Below, piece after piece: positions 1-12,813 of a DNA stretch of 64,000 nt. The notes under the pieces are model-generated. The model had not been told where the DNA came from, did no database searches, and saw nothing but the letters and a program-made list of their open reading frames with translations. How positions within the stretch are numbered: position 1 is the stretch's first letter; each line of letters begins with the position of its first letter. The stretch comes from Desarmillaria ectypa (Eukaryota; Basidiomycota; Agaricomycetes; Agaricales; Physalacriaceae), in NCBI GenBank assembly GCA_030407005.1, contig JAUDYN010000007.1, forward strand, positions 620,001-684,000. Direction: 5' to 3'. The position numbers were made by a program, and so were the translations under genes.

Positions 1-3
1 ATC

Positions 4-1070
4 ATGTCCCGCCCACGATCCTCGACAGTCTCCTCGTTCACCGCCAGCATTACCACCTGGGCATCTGCGGTACACCCAGGCTCACCAGTACCTATCTCGC
101 CGCGGAGCGCTAACTCGGGAGCATTCCCCGACACGCCTGCAACGTCCAAATCAGTCTATACCCCGACGTCTGCCCACTACGCCAAATTCGATTTGACGAA
201 TCTCGGATACACATCTGTGTTCGTGCACCTGCCCAAAACGCCTTCTACGCCGCCCTATCTTAACAATAAGCCTCCACTTTTTAATCATACCCGTAACAAT
301 AAGAAAGACAATAAGCCCGATAATCACAATTACCCCTCCTCCCATAAAGATGAACTCGACAATGTTTCCTCTCACCAGGCGAAGAAAAATCCCTTCTCGC
401 TCCTCTCTCGTTCTCGTGCACGCTCCAGATCCATGTCTGCCCCGGTGAAGTCAAAGAAGCACGCGCAGCAGCTGCCCCCGACGCTCATGAACGAGCTCAT
501 GCTCATGCAGTTCACGAATGGCGGGAAGATGAGCACCCATATCACCCGTGTTATGGATGCCCAGACCAAGCAGCAGGGCAACCTTCCTGCTGGTACTCGC
601 GCCGACGTCTACCGCGACGGTACCGGCCGCGTTTGGTGGGACCGCGATGAGCAGATAGAATACCAATGGCTCCTTCAGAAGGACGATCCCGATTCCTCTG
701 ACTCCTCCGACTCCGAAGGGGAAGAGGCACCCTCCCAGTGGGTCAAATTCCGGACCGAGTCTCTTGATGCTCAGGTTCGTCTATTTTCCTTCTCTATTTT
801 TTCGTATACATTCTGATTATCGCATTATAGAAAGTAAAACTCGTACCGATGACCCTCCAGCCCATTCTCACTGCCGATGGCAAGAAGAAGCGTCCTACAC
901 CGCTTAACCTCGCCAGGAAGGAGTTCCTCGAGCAGTCTTTCGTACCGCCGAGCATACCTCTACCTCCCATTCCCGTATCGGCTCCTCGTCCTATCCCATC
1001 TACCCATGCCCACTCGCATACCCCGAAAAAGTCAAAGATGAGCGTCAGGGGCTTCTTCCATAGGTCATAG
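4..1070 (+). CDS. Unknown Ser/Pro-rich protein, 336 aa, two exons
   Basis: The ATG at 4 opens a frame to 774. A 56-nt GT-AG intron (775-830) joins it in phase to 831-1070. The first half is low complexity and rich in Ser, Pro and Thr. The middle (about residues 150-225) looks structured and contains LMNELMLMQFTNGGKMSTHI. It is followed by an acidic Ser/Asp run and a basic, Pro-rich tail ending KKSKMSVRGFFHRS. I see no signal peptide, membrane segment or known domain. The ATG lies 4 nt from the window edge, so an upstream exon cannot be excluded. Function is unknown; the conserved-looking core suggests a real gene. Confidence 0.7.
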
Positions 1071-2273
1071 ATATCTTGGTACGCTCTCTCACTTTCTTTA
1101 GCCATCCTCATGTTACTTACCGTTCCCTCTCTTTAGCGCTGGTCGTTGTACTATATGCATGCACCGACCGTATGCATATTCGCCCTTTCAGCATACCTAT
1201 ATTCTTATTCCGCTGCGCTACCTCTCCTTTGCCGCCGTCTCTGTAGTAGTTAACACAACTGTAGCTTTATATCTATCTAATACTTACCGTCTTCCTGGAC
1301 GTGTACCTATGTTTATGCATCTACGTACAAAGTAGCTAGGGAGAATACTTGAATGCAATATATGTCTTGATGGAAAATACATGTTGCTTTACGCACTGGG
1401 TCTTCGTTGTAATCTGAACTGATTCCGATAGTACCACAATGCTGGCAAATGGGATTTGAAGTGCTTGCATATCACGATTTACTTATTAATGTTCAGGCTG
1501 GGTGGATTTAACATCGTATCCGCCGAGTCTCAGTAACTTCGAGATAAGTAGGGTGCTTCTCCACTAGTTGGTAGTGTTAACTTTTTGTTCCACGTCCGGT
1601 ATCAGCTGGCTTAAGCGTAAATGTAATGGTTATTCGTTGCAAACAGCAAAAGCCCGGGTATAAAAATTCCAAGGCTTGCCATTATAAACCCTAAAATTTC
1701 AAACCAGTTTACCTTGCGCGTCCTCATCAATCATAATCCTGCCACAAAAAAGGTACACCGTCGTCTGTCTAATAGGACCAGCTAAGTATTTGACACCCCC
1801 CTTATATGTGATATCACTGTAAGTAAGAAACAGTAAATGAGTCTATCAAACCTCTGAGGTGCAGTCGATAAAAATAGCACAGTACATCGCAGGATGTTTC
1901 AACTTTCGGTGGTCTGAGGAAAGGGATTCACTGATTCAGAACTCCAGCCATCTAGCGTCGACGTGATTCTATACAGAAGTAAAATACAGATCCAGTGGGT
2001 TGGCTGCTAGCAGTGTAGCACTAAGGTAGCTTTGTGTACGAAATCCTAGGCTTTGGCTTTCGGACCAGGGTTGTATAAAGATTTTGGAAAAAAATGCTGT
2101 TGCCGCGCATCAGTCATGTGATGGAGCACGTGATAGTGTAACAGTGAAGTGCCGTATCGCAAGACAGTACGAAACCGTGACTTATCTCCCCCCCGGGATG
2201 TTTCGTGCGCAGTCCCACACTGACGTGACTTCGCACCATGCACATGGAAAAATGCAGAAATATACAAACAGCA
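1071..2273. other. Intergenic, no gene seen
   Basis: This 1.2-kb stretch has only short frames broken by stops. It holds the 3' flank of the first gene and the 3' flank of tRNA-Asn. No repeat, splice chain or motif was recognised. Confidence 0.6.
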
Positions 2274-2354
2274 CTGCCCCAGAGAGGCTCGAACTCTCGA
2301 CCTTCCGATTACTTCATAACAGTCGGACGCTGTAACCAACTCAGCCATGGGGCA
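2274..2354 (-). tRNA. tRNA-Asn (GTT) with a 7-nt intron
   Basis: On the minus strand the arms TGCCCCA (from 2354) and TGGGGCA (2281-2275) form the acceptor stem, with G at 2274 as discriminator. The D arm GGCTGAGTTGGTTACAGC, anticodon stem TCCGA/TCGGA and T arm GAGAG-TTCGAGC-CTCTC follow. The anticodon GTT lies at 2320-2318. The loop carries 7 extra bases (TGAAGTA, 2316-2310) exactly one base 3' of the anticodon, which is the canonical eukaryotic tRNA intron site. Removing them leaves a normal 74-nt tRNA. The Asn identity follows from the GTT anticodon. Confidence 0.93.
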
Positions 2355-2833
2355 GACAAATTTTGGTTTAAACAGTATTGTTAGATTTAGTTTTTGTCGT
2401 ATCAGCTTTTGGAGATGGGTAGCATCCTCTGCTTGCGACAACCCATAATGCGTGGGGGTGGTTCAGCATTCACGTAATTTTCCAGTTTCTCATGCAAATT
2501 CAATTGCAGATGCTGCGTCCTTTTTCCTTCACGAGTGTTTCACCGATAATTTATCTGAGGACTGTAGCATCAGACCCATTCCTTCTTTGGCACCAACACT
2601 GTTATATTCGAGACAACGCATGGAGGAAATACCGACAGATCAGTGCTCCAGCTTTTTCTGATTCACAGTCAAGTTCATCCCTGAGCGCGGCTCACATGAT
2701 TTTAACCTACCGCAGAGAAACAACAGACTCGTATGCGACGGGACCTTCGCGTCTGCGTTGGTATTACTTATTAGTGTACTAAACTGTCGATGACAAATAC
2801 CCATCTGATCACGTCTGCTCTTTATACCAATTT
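2355..2833. other. Intergenic, nothing recognised
   Basis: Between the tRNA 5' end and the stop of the EthD gene. It includes the tRNA 5' flank. Only short open frames are present, with no splice chain. Confidence 0.5.
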
Positions 2834-3337
2834 CTACTTTTCTGGTCTATCTATGAACACGCCAAAATTCAATGGCAATACCTGGGTCTTTTCGCGGTCA
2901 AGGAACCCCAATTCGTCCGGTACGAGAACTCTCTCGTACTCTTCGTTCCTCATGATCTAGATTTCAAGCAGAGATTAGAACGGCCATTGGCATCTGGAAA
3001 AACGAGCATACACCCAAGACTTTCTCGGATGATTCGCCTTCCATGATTGCTATACCGTCCCAATCGCACGTCTGAGCCCCCATTTGCTTAAGCAAAGCGT
3101 TGGTTTCATCATTCACATGCATCTGCATTCATGTAGTCAACACAGTTATGTTGAACACAGATATAGAGACAACACACCTGATCGTACTTTCTTTGACAAC
3201 TCCGTGGAATTGAATAGTTCAGCATGCTGGAGCCAGCGACGCGTGAATTCCTCCTTTGAGATACCGGACTTCCTCTTCAGAAATCCCGCGACACGGATGC
3301 GATTCGGTGTAAGCTCAAGAGTTGGGATGCTAGACAT
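2834..3337 (-). CDS. EthD domain protein, 127 aa
   Basis: Three exons: 3337-3188, 3122-3012 and 2956-2834, all phase 0 with GT-AG introns. The protein begins MSSIPTLELTPNRIRVAGFL and continues KRKSGISKEEFTRRW, the typical N-terminus of fungal EthD (ferredoxin-like dimeric alpha/beta barrel) proteins. The second exon carries CDWDGIAIMEGESSEK and the third NEEYERVLVPDE, also family hallmarks. EthD proteins were first named from a bacterial ether-degradation locus; in fungi the substrate is usually unknown. The link between exons 1 and 2 is about 5-7 residues shorter than usual, so the donor at 3187 is the least certain junction. Cytosolic by sequence. Confidence 0.78.
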
Positions 3338-3838
3338 AGCCTGTGTTGCTGTGATGTTATTCTGAATTAGCGGCAATCTCGCTCTTTATGCTCTCCTGGG
3401 AACCACGCTCAATAGCCAGCGACCGCCGTCAGCACTACCGCACGATTACATAGACGATTCCCTACTCTGTCGGGATATACGTAATAACTTATGAATTGTA
3501 TACTTCACCGCCCGCAGCCGCCCGACATGTTGTTAATTTGCGTGCCTGGCTTACTGGTTTATACTCCTAAGACACTAAAAAGGACACGATGGTAAATTGG
3601 ATGAGGCGACGCGCGGTTGAACTCTACAGATCTATCGTAATGTCTATCCAATGCCCCATGTCCATTTCATGCACGGTCATTACACCTTAATAAGTACAGT
3701 ACTTTATTCTTATTTCGATTATCACCTAAAATCCAAACCAATGGCTAAGCGCGTCCAGCGGAACAACAGTCTTGATTCTGATGGAGATGAAGCCGAACTA
3801 GATATACAACAAAGATAGCAGCAAAGGCATCACATATT
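3338..3838. promoter_or_regulatory. Upstream region of the EthD gene
   Basis: About 500 bp between the EthD start and the stop of the RhoGEF gene, both on the minus strand. It must hold the EthD promoter and the RhoGEF 3'UTR. No specific element was recognised. Confidence 0.4.
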
Positions 3839-6800
3839 TCATGGCCTCCAGGACATGGAGGTTCTCATTTCGGGGGATCGGGGTGGGGAGTATGATGACT
3901 GGTATGGCACTGCTTGTGGCAGCTGGACAGGTTCAGGAGGATACAACGGTACAGTCGGCACGAGTTCGAATACATGCTGTGCAACAGCTCGCGACATCCC
4001 CCTCGCCCCTTGCTGTTCTGTTGAGTTCATGACGGCATGAACCTGAGCTTCTTGCACCATGTCATCATCAGCAGAACCATTAGTCGGAGGCGTCGTTACG
4101 GGATTCTGTAGATTGACTCCACGGCCATCCCATATGCAGCGAACATCATTGCCTGGTATGATCTGCACTAGCCTGCCAGTCTCAAGACGGCGAACCTCAA
4201 TAAAGCGACTATCGAACAGGAGGATGTATGGTAGATGCAGAGCAGCACGCTCAGCCGTACCCTCCCATTCAATAGTACCCGAAGATCGACTAGGGTCTCC
4301 GTGTTTGTCGACATAGAGTCCGAACTCTGTATTGCCGAGTGCTTAGCTCTGTTATACTCATAAAGATAGCCACGCATTACTCACCATCATAGCACAAAAG
4401 GAACTCGTCATCAGCTGATCTGAACATTCCGATAGGACGACACGATTCGCCACGCTTGGCGATTGCCGCTAACTTTGGGTCTTCAGAATGGGGAATTGTT
4501 GCACTCTTGAAACTGTATCAACTGTAAGACTAGGACAACGACACTAAATGATAACGGGCGTACTCATGAAGATCCATAATCTCAAAGCCTTTTGTGCAAA
4601 GGATTGCAATCTTGGCTTTCAAGAAAATCAGATCAAACGATTCTGACGGTAGGAAGAAATCCTGAGAAGCAGCGTGAGAATTCCTGCCAATGAAAAGAAG
4701 CATGACACAAACTCGGTATATCCTGAACCATTCCGATTTTGCAGAGCGGAACCCTAGACGGGACCCGAGGCCGCCTGGAGTCTTAACCCGTTCATTGATC
4801 TTGTCCCCTACCGGTTCCAATACTCGGAAGATACTGTTCAGCTAATCGGTTTTTGTCAATTCGCACAAAGACGAGGGGAGAATATTAGGATATTCGTACC
4901 GCTTTCTTCTTCATGTAGATGACTAATGTTCGGCCATGAAGAGTCCCAACGCTGAAGAAATGAACGTCCTTGTTTCCATTTAACTTTTGTGGAACTTGCG
5001 AAGCATGCGCATTCTGAGGAGATGAAGGAACTAGCGCTTCGATATGGTATGCAAAAAGAGACTATTTGGACCATCAGCACTGATCCAACACCAGCTAGCA
5101 GAAAGGAATACCTTGTCAGCCAAGACTAAGAAAAGTCCGAACTCCTCTAGCATGGCGCATTGTGTAACCAGCTTGAGATGTAGAACACGGCGCATTGCTA
5201 TTTTGAAGCAGTCAGTCATGGTGAGAACCTACCAAAGGAGTACCTACATTTCGGATCATGCCTGAACCCAATCCATACACCTTCTGCACATCCAATGGCA
5301 ACCAGTCCGCGTCCATCTGCAGTATCTTAAAGGGATACATAAGAGCAGGTCTCATCTGAAGTAGATCCACGTACTGAACGGAACAGAGCAAGTGACCTTG
5401 CCCGTAAAAGAATTATCCTGGTTCCACGCAGGCGGTGAAGTGGGCCCGCCAGCCATTGCAGGTACCAAAAATGTATCAGTACTCAATGTCTCAATCTCGA
5501 AGACCTTGTTTGACTCCTGCACAACTTTGCGAATCACCAAAGCCTCTTCGAGCTTCTGCTTCCACTCCGCTCTTGCCTGGGCAGACTCTGCATAGAGAAT
5601 GTATGGACCACCCATTCTACCATTATGGTGCAGCGTCAACGGGTAGACAGAACGAGAGTCTGTGGTGCTCTCCGGGGATGATACTCCGGGAGTGCCATTG
5701 GGGCCTTCTGTGTGTCGCTCTCCTCCTCTCAGGTTACGAAGTAAACCAGTACTACGTTGAGTCGGCGGATCTGTGAAATTGACCAATGTAAGAAGGTCCA
5801 AGGGAGTGGGCTACGAAACAGTTAGGATGAAATTGGATAGCGTGCTCTCGGGATTTACCCTTCTGTTCACATAGTACATCGTTACACCGTCTCGTTCCTT
5901 GGGTTTCGTCAAAACGACTAATGGATCCGTCAGCACGCACCATCGGGATTGGATAACAAATAAACGAACGGTAATTATCGAAAAGGAGAACAAACAATTC
6001 ACTCCATCCATTCCACTCCAAGCCGCTATCAGGTTGCCGTAATAATTTCCCCGAGTATATCAGTGAACGGTTCTCATCAAGAAGATCCATGTCCTAGATT
6101 ACCGGTTACTACGATGAATAATTGGAAATCGCATGAATTGACGTACGATGAATTCCCCGTGTTTAAAGACCAGATTGGAATTGTACCGCCACAACTCTAC
6201 TTTCTGTTTCGCGGATACGACACCAGGTTCGGTATCTTTTCCGATAGATTTAATGACCTCAAGGACCTGGGGTATCTCCTTTCGGTCATCATGTCCGGGC
6301 GGCGTCTCGTCCAGGATACCCTTCAGCAAAAGTTCGTACCGAAGCAAACGGGGGATAGGTCGATTAATGAAGTTCTTCATGTCGAGACGATGAGCATCCG
6401 GATGACGAACACATTGCTGCCACGTTGTTAAAAACTGGTCATATGGAATAGACAATGAAAATTACCTCCACAAAAGTCTTGAACGCAAGATTCTTGGCCA
6501 TTTCGTCGTCGATCCTGTACGCTGCTATGGGATAATTAGGAATATATTCCATATACGCGTCCCTGAAGTTCAGAGCAGCGTCGAACATAGCCGCAGTGAC
6601 AGTACGAATCACGGGATGCTGTTCGCGCTGGATCTCGTGGAACTTCTCCACCAACTTTCGGTGGTGATATCCCAGCTCAGCAAAATTGTGAAACACGTCG
6701 TTGATGAAACTATTCAGTCTGTCGGGAGGAATAATCGGCGGGTTCGCGGCACGCAGTGCTTTGATGTACATCTATGAAGATAGACTTAGAACCTGAAAGA

Positions 6801-9800
6801 AAGATGGAGTTATTGAAATTTACAATGTCAATGTTCTCTAGATCCTTAACGTATGCCATCTCACCCTTGATGAGCTCAAAGATGATCCTAAAACGGAATT
6901 AATAGAAATGCACCCGACAAAAAGCCAAGACATACGATTGACGCTTCGCCTCCTCCTTTGGTAGACTTTTCCGTACCTCCGTCGAAACGAGATCATGCCA
7001 CTCCCATTTACCTGGTGCACCCTTTCCCATGGCAGACTGGAAGGTCCTCAGCTGCGCTACACTCTGCAAGCTCTTGATAGCCTCAATCGCTTCCATAAGG
7101 TAGTCCGCGTCAGGATTTCCAACTGCTGTCTCATGGTAAATAGCCTCCAAAAAGACTGGATACTTTTGCAGGTGCTCCGATGGCCGGTTGAGGAAGTGCT
7201 TCAGGTCAAGGCGCAAGTTGTCTCCGCCCTGTCTTGTTGTTTGTCTCGAACATTGCTGCAATAGACAGTGAGCTAACATAAATGACAGCCACATTTCGCT
7301 CGTACCTCGAGGAACCGTCTGAATTCCGGGTTATTTTCGAGCTCGTCCTTTAGCCTCTTTTCTGCTAAAGGGTAATGTCCGATGTAGATGGGATAAGCCA
7401 GCCTGAACTCGGTGGCGGCAGCGAGAAATACGTCTCCAATTCGCTGGATCACGTATTGCTGCTCACGTTGTCGGACATACATCACCTCCAGCAGTCGCCG
7501 ATTGCATTCCCGCAAATCAAGGATGTTTCCAAAGACATCATCGATGAAATCTTCCAATTTTTCCGGGGGTGATATGATTGGGGGGTTAGCCAGTCGAAGA
7601 GGTTTGATGAAGTCGGATTCAACAATGTCCAGATCTTGGATGTATTGATCCTCCTTGTTGATGATTTTGTGGATAATGCTGGCATATCAAGTCAGCCACT
7701 GTAATCCTTCCCTTTAAGACATATACATACGTCTGACGGTTGATCTCGCTTTCAGGCAGTGCATCAATGACGTCCTTGGGTACTGTACTAGGCCAATCTG
7801 GTTTCGGCGCCGATACCGGTAGCTCCACTGGACCATTTGATGGGCCTAGTATTGAGTTTCCCTGCTATTGAATTGAGCGTATGTGTGACAAAAGCTTAGA
7901 TCGAGATCTCACCCTTCGCGGGCACGAATAGGAATAGCAAGGAGACTCGTCAACGCATGTCGAAACATAACATTTTGTCAGCATTGTCACCACGCCTGTC
8001 GGTAGTTCCTCCCGCATTGGAGCAAAGTCCGAAGTGCCCTCCTGGTCATCAAGGAACATATACACGTCCTCGACGCCATCCTGTAGCACGCGTCCGCCCC
8101 ATTCGACCTCATAGAAGAAGAGTTGGCTTTGCAGACTCCTTGCCACCTGTAGAGCAGCCCGCCGATCGTTCGTTGACATGCTGAGATTGATAGCGAGTTC
8201 GCGCTGTATCAGCGACTGTATTGTTGACTGCGCAGCGTTTCAAGCCAAAAATGCCAGAGGAATGAAAGATAACTCACCACAATATCCTTACCCGTAAATG
8301 CGCGAGGATACGGTATACTCCCCTTCACATGAGTCCCTCTCGGGACCTTGTCCTTCAACTGAACGGCCAGATGTGACAACAGCGAGAAGTTGACAAAACT
8401 TTCTTCTCCTTCCTCCTCGTCCTCCCAATATTCAACGTCATCCGTTCCGTCGAGTTCTCCGGCATGCGAGTAATTCGCGATGTCACGTAACATATCGCTA
8501 GGACGGCGCACAACGGTGCTAGGACTGACGTCATAGAACTGATCAGTTGGGCTGGGGGGTTCCAGGTATGAGGTAGAGGGATAGTAAGTAGCTACGGGAG
8601 GCGGTGGTAGATGTTCCGGCGGCGATGTTGAGCTGGTTAATTGGTGAAGGCCGCGATTGACTGACGCATTCCGATGCCCTGACCTAGCATCCACATAACC
8701 AGACGCTATAGCCGGCGTCATTAAACTGCATCACTACCTGCAAGAAACAGACACGCACCTGGAGGGACGACGTCTGGTGATGTTGTGTAATCCCCCTGCG
8801 AGAAGTAATCATTTTGAAACTCCCTGCTCGGACGGCGGGGGACTGCTCGTGGAACTTCCAATGACGATCCGGAAGGCGACATTGTGTTCCCTAAGCTGCC
8901 GTGGTGCTGAGCGGGAAGAGAGCTGTAACCCGGGGAAGGAGAAGACGCCCTTCCTGGATCACTGCTGCTCGGATATGGACGATAAGACGAATCTCGACCC
9001 AACGTACCTGGGGCTTTCTCTCGTGGCAGCGATGGAGATCCAAAAGACGGCATACTGAGACCTGAGTCGTAGTAATCAAAGGGCGGTGAAGGTGCTCGCC
9101 TTGTGTCTCCATTACTCGGCGACGATTGGTAAGAGGGTTCTCGACCCACTCCTGCCCACCTATTTGAGGACGAGGGTACCGGATTGTGCACAGTATCAGA
9201 GTCTCCAGAACCGCGTTTGTTAGAGTTGGGAGAAGTTCGATACGGAGGGTCCCCTGAGGCACTCCCGCTTGAAGATGGTGTCCGGATGTCGGACGGACGT
9301 TCGGGAATACGAGGGCTAGCAGTGGGCGGGGCTGGGAGGCGCCGACCGCTCATGGTTGCACCCCTGCCGCTGGCTGATGCCCCTCGGAGCATGTCTGAAG
9401 ATGAATTACCCGTTAAATATGACTCTGAGCTACTGAGACTCGGCCGATGCTGCGGTTCATAGACGTCTGGCTGAGGCATGGGAAAGGAAGGGGTCGATAT
9501 ATGAGAAGAACCGGGCGTTGGCGGAAGTCGACGAACACTGCCGCTTCCACTGATAGGTGATGGTGATGGTGTGTTTCGCGAAGGCCGTGATGAAGGAACA
9601 GGTAGTTCGTGGCGAGCATTGGGACCTACATCGAGAGGGAGTCAATCTGCAAGTACAGCACAGGATTCAAATGGCCACGCACCATGACCGGTCGGCGACG
9701 GTGAGTACTCGCTATCTGCACCATATACGCTGTATATGTTGTCGAGGTCCCTTTCTGATGACACTGCCGATGACGGTTCCTCCAGCGCAAATCCAGCCCA

Positions 9801-9878
9801 CACTTCATCGTACAGGTTCTGCAAATCCTGATCTACGGGGGTAGGCGAACGTTGGGATGCCATGGGCGCAGAGAGCAT
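3839..9878 (-). CDS. Rho GTPase exchange factor, Rom2-like, with DEP, two DH, PH and CNH domains (about 1682 aa)
   Basis: Twenty exons close in phase: 9878-9683, 9625-8759, 8705-8278, 8227-7913, 7861-7731, 7678-7306, 7255-6936, 6887-6824, 6771-6466, 6416-6147, 6093-5970, 5917-5859, 5810-5375, 5316-5248, 5197-5112, 5061-4900, 4841-4713, 4661-4564, 4512-4385, 4326-3839. Order of domains: disordered Ser/Pro N-terminus; DEP (about 455-565); first DH (about 645-880) with NRPSEHLQKYPVFLEAI; second DH (about 880-1090) with NRPIPRLLRYELLLKGI; PH (about 1095-1285); CNH or citron domain (about 1295-1640). Family members activate Rho1 at the plasma membrane to drive beta-glucan synthesis and the cell-wall integrity MAP kinase pathway. 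The first ATG of the open frame (9878) is taken as start; an ATG at 10111 could belong to an upstream alternative exon. Confidence 0.93.
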
Positions 9879-10499
9879 ACTAGCTGCGGCGCGGGCCGCC
9901 TGCAATTGGGCGACTGATATCCTCTTTCTCCCCCTTTCGAACGCTGTTGCTCACGGTGAGGTCCGGTATAGTTGTCGGCGTCGACGTCAACAAGTAAAGA
10001 AATAAAGTCTCGCAGTCGGTGGTGGTGGTCGGTGAGTAAGGTGTCACGGTCGTGTGATGCGGTGATCACCGTTCTTGGCTTTCGTTCACCACCACCTCTT
10101 AAGAATTCCATCGCAGTGTCATCTATTTTGCAAAGCTCTTACGGCAACAGAAAATGTCAATCTAATAAGTTCAAGTACCAGCCTATACTCCGTATCTCCT
10201 GGACTGGAAAGCACCTTTCAAGAAATAACAAGAAACTGCTAGCCCCTTCTTTTTGGTTGATCTGAAGCACGAACTCCGTCAAAGTTCTTCCCCTTCAGAA
10301 CAGCCTTACAAGCTTCATCTGTAATTAAAGTTGTAAACAATCAGAGTGACTGTATTTTACACTATAGAATGGGCGCTGATGAAGTCGCGTTCCGATTAGT
10401 CAAACGGCCGTGCAGCGCGTCGAAAATCATCTGGATAACTTTTTGGCGGCTATGGATGTCTGAATAAGGAAACCCACGTCTACAGAACGGCAGCTGAAG
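9879..10499. promoter_or_regulatory. Divergent upstream region of the RhoGEF
   Basis: It contains the RhoGEF promoter and 5'UTR. An open minus frame of 92 codons from an ATG at 10111 overlaps the RhoGEF start in another phase. It could be an upstream ORF or a 5' exon, because an AG acceptor candidate sits near 9900. No other element was recognised. Confidence 0.4.
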
Positions 10500-10970
10500 A
10501 TGAGGACGGCTTCAGAGTACGTGAGTAACCTCAAACATCAGCGAGATCATGTTAGAACACAAAATATGTCAAGGAAAGGGCGTCACGCGCTACTCCGAGA
10601 CTTGATTCATGCTCAAGAGACTGCTTTGTGGAGCATTGGAGAGATAATCGGTGCTGATACGAGTCGCCAAGGTAGTAGAGTAAGTGCTTCGTAGCCCCGT
10701 TTTTCTATCAAAAAATATTGTTTCGATCATCAGGCTATGTTATTCAGTGGGTTTCCGATATCAAACGGCCGCGGTCAGCCTGAAAGAAGAAAGCAGCAGA
10801 ATCGGTCTGATGAACCAGGCTATGGACCGAAGATTTCTTTGATATACCTGGCAGACCATAGACGCAAGGAGGTCCCGCCACAGATGGGCTTTGCTCCAGC
10901 ATTTCAGCAGTTCAGAGTCAAGAGGCCGAATAAGGTTAGCTGTCACCAGGTGTCAATCCCAAAGAGATAA
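10500..10970 (+). CDS. Small unknown protein, about 138 aa
   Basis: Two exons (10500-10679 and 10734-10970) join in phase across a 54-nt intron with a strong donor (GTAAGT at 10680). The predicted protein is basic and hydrophilic, with HALLRDLIHAQETALWSIGE in the first exon. No domain, signal peptide or membrane segment is visible and I do not recognise the family. The start codon is simply the first ATG of the frame; an upstream exon is possible. It is supported by the splice junction only. Confidence 0.35.
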
Positions 10971-11538
10971 TGGGTAAATAGCAATGGGATTATGGATCCA
11001 GAAGTAGTCAATAGTTGTAGCACAAAGAAAACTGCTCGAAGCCTATAAGAAAAGGGTCATAAAATAAGACTGCCCGTTATCAGAATGAGAGTTTTGACAT
11101 GAGTTTCCATAAGATCGAGGCCCGAATTTTTTTCAAGTACATGCTACTGCATGGGCAATTGATGGACAAAGTGATGGACAAAGTTGAGACAAAGATGAGT
11201 AGAAATAAGATGCTGTGGAAGGTGGTGACTCATGCTCAAGGAATCAGAGAGGGTCATTGAATGTTCATCAATCTAAAAAAAACCTGAGCAGGGGGATCGG
11301 AACAAGAGGGAAGGAGGACGATTAGTACTACCACAAAAACAAATTCAAAACTATCAGGAATCGGGAGTCGGGACAGAGGACCGACTGTCCGACTTGGCTA
11401 AATATGGTACATCCGAATCCCGACAGCCGCCTTCTCATATCACATCACTATTTGTCTAGACCAAGTATTTTAAACATTAGACACCCTTTGTTTTCGAACC
11501 TTTCGAACCACTGAATTTCTTTCTTTCACACCGCCATC
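10971..11538. promoter_or_regulatory. Upstream region of NUP53
   Basis: About 570 bp without a gene. The last 100 bp are pyrimidine-rich and lead to a favourable start context (CCATCATGT). No specific factor site was recognised. Confidence 0.4.
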
Positions 11539-12813
11539 ATGTCGAGTTCATCATTCTCAGTTGCAGGGATGACACCTCTTTCAGGCTCTCATCATGGCTC
11601 TGCCTGGAATCCGGGCTCCAGCAGCTCCCTTAGCGCGTCACTCAGCGAATCATTATCCCAACCAAGGAGCAATTACCAGGCTGGATATCTCATGGTGAGA
11701 ATTGCGTTTTGCGGAATGAAAGCCATCTTTTTAACATTTGAATAGCAATTGACGCCAGGAAATGTAGATATCTGTCGTATATCGTTGATGCCACGATGCT
11801 AATTTTGAGTCAGACATCGCCCCAGAACCAGCGCGCCGACGACGCACCAATAGTACCAACAAAAGCAAAAATGAACCATTCAATACTTAGAGGATCAGCG
11901 TCGGACTTTGGTATGGATTCAATGTTCGAAACTTCTAGGTGCGTATGCCGACATTTGCGTTCATTATTAGTGCTTGACGTGGTGTAGGCAACGTCAGTCC
12001 CTGGCTGACGATGAGGATGCGCCTCCTATGATGTCCGTCAATGATATTCCCAATGAGATACCCGGTGTGAATGCGCGCTACCAGCCTAGGGTACGTCCCC
12101 ACTGTCCTTTGTGCTGTGGTCCATCTAAATTTTTTGAAGTCGTCGACAGCGGACCAGTTATCGCCATTGACAAGGCGATCTCGCACTCCTACAACGTCCC
12201 AAAATTCTCAACCGTTATATATAATTGTATTCGGCTACCCCCCGGATAAGTATAGCGTTACCGCGGAGTATTTCAAGTCACTAGGTGATTCGACAGGCGC
12301 AGATCCAAACACAGAAATCACGAATTGCTTCAGAATCGGATACAGAGATCCAGGCGATGCTATGCGCGCCGTTCGCAAGAATGGGGAGATTCTCGCGGGG
12401 TCTTGGATGGTAGGTGCGAAGTGGGCGGTACGTGTGTGTTTCATGTCATAATTCCCTTGGCTCACGACTTGGATGAATAGGATCCAGCACAGGCTGAAGC
12501 TCTACTTGGGCAGCCTTTACGTGCGAGCATGGATTCCAGTCTTGCATCGAATGCGATGGTGGTAGATGAGCCCTCCCCCGCGCCGCATTTAGGCACCAGT
12601 ACCCCGTCTGTCGGAACACCGATTAAGCTTGCACCTTCTACCTCGGTGTTTAAGCGAGTCGGCGCTTCTGAAAAACCTCCGACGACACCACAGTCGCATG
12701 CTTGGGCAGCGAAGGGAGGAAATCCAGCAGCTTCAATAAGCATGCCCTCGGGTGGTCCTTCTCCGAGTAAAGGTGTTATTGGTCAGGTGTCAGACTTGAT
12801 ATTTGGCTGGTAG
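11539..12813 (+). CDS. NUP53: Nucleoporin NUP53/NUP35-type with MPPN (RRM) domain, 340 aa
   Basis: Six exons close in phase: 11539-11694, 11746-11763 (only 18 nt), 11814-11938, 11988-12090, 12140-12427, 12481-12813. The N-terminus is Ser/Gly/Pro-rich. A non-canonical RRM of the MPPN type spans about residues 155-245: PLYIIVFGYPPDKYSVTAEY with SWMVGAKWADP at its end. The last residues, GQVSDLIFGW, form the amphipathic helix that binds membrane in Nup53/Nup59/NUP35. Family members sit in the nuclear pore inner ring and bind Nup170/Nup155 and Nic96/Nup93, tethering the pore to the envelope. No lesion seen. Confidence 0.93.
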
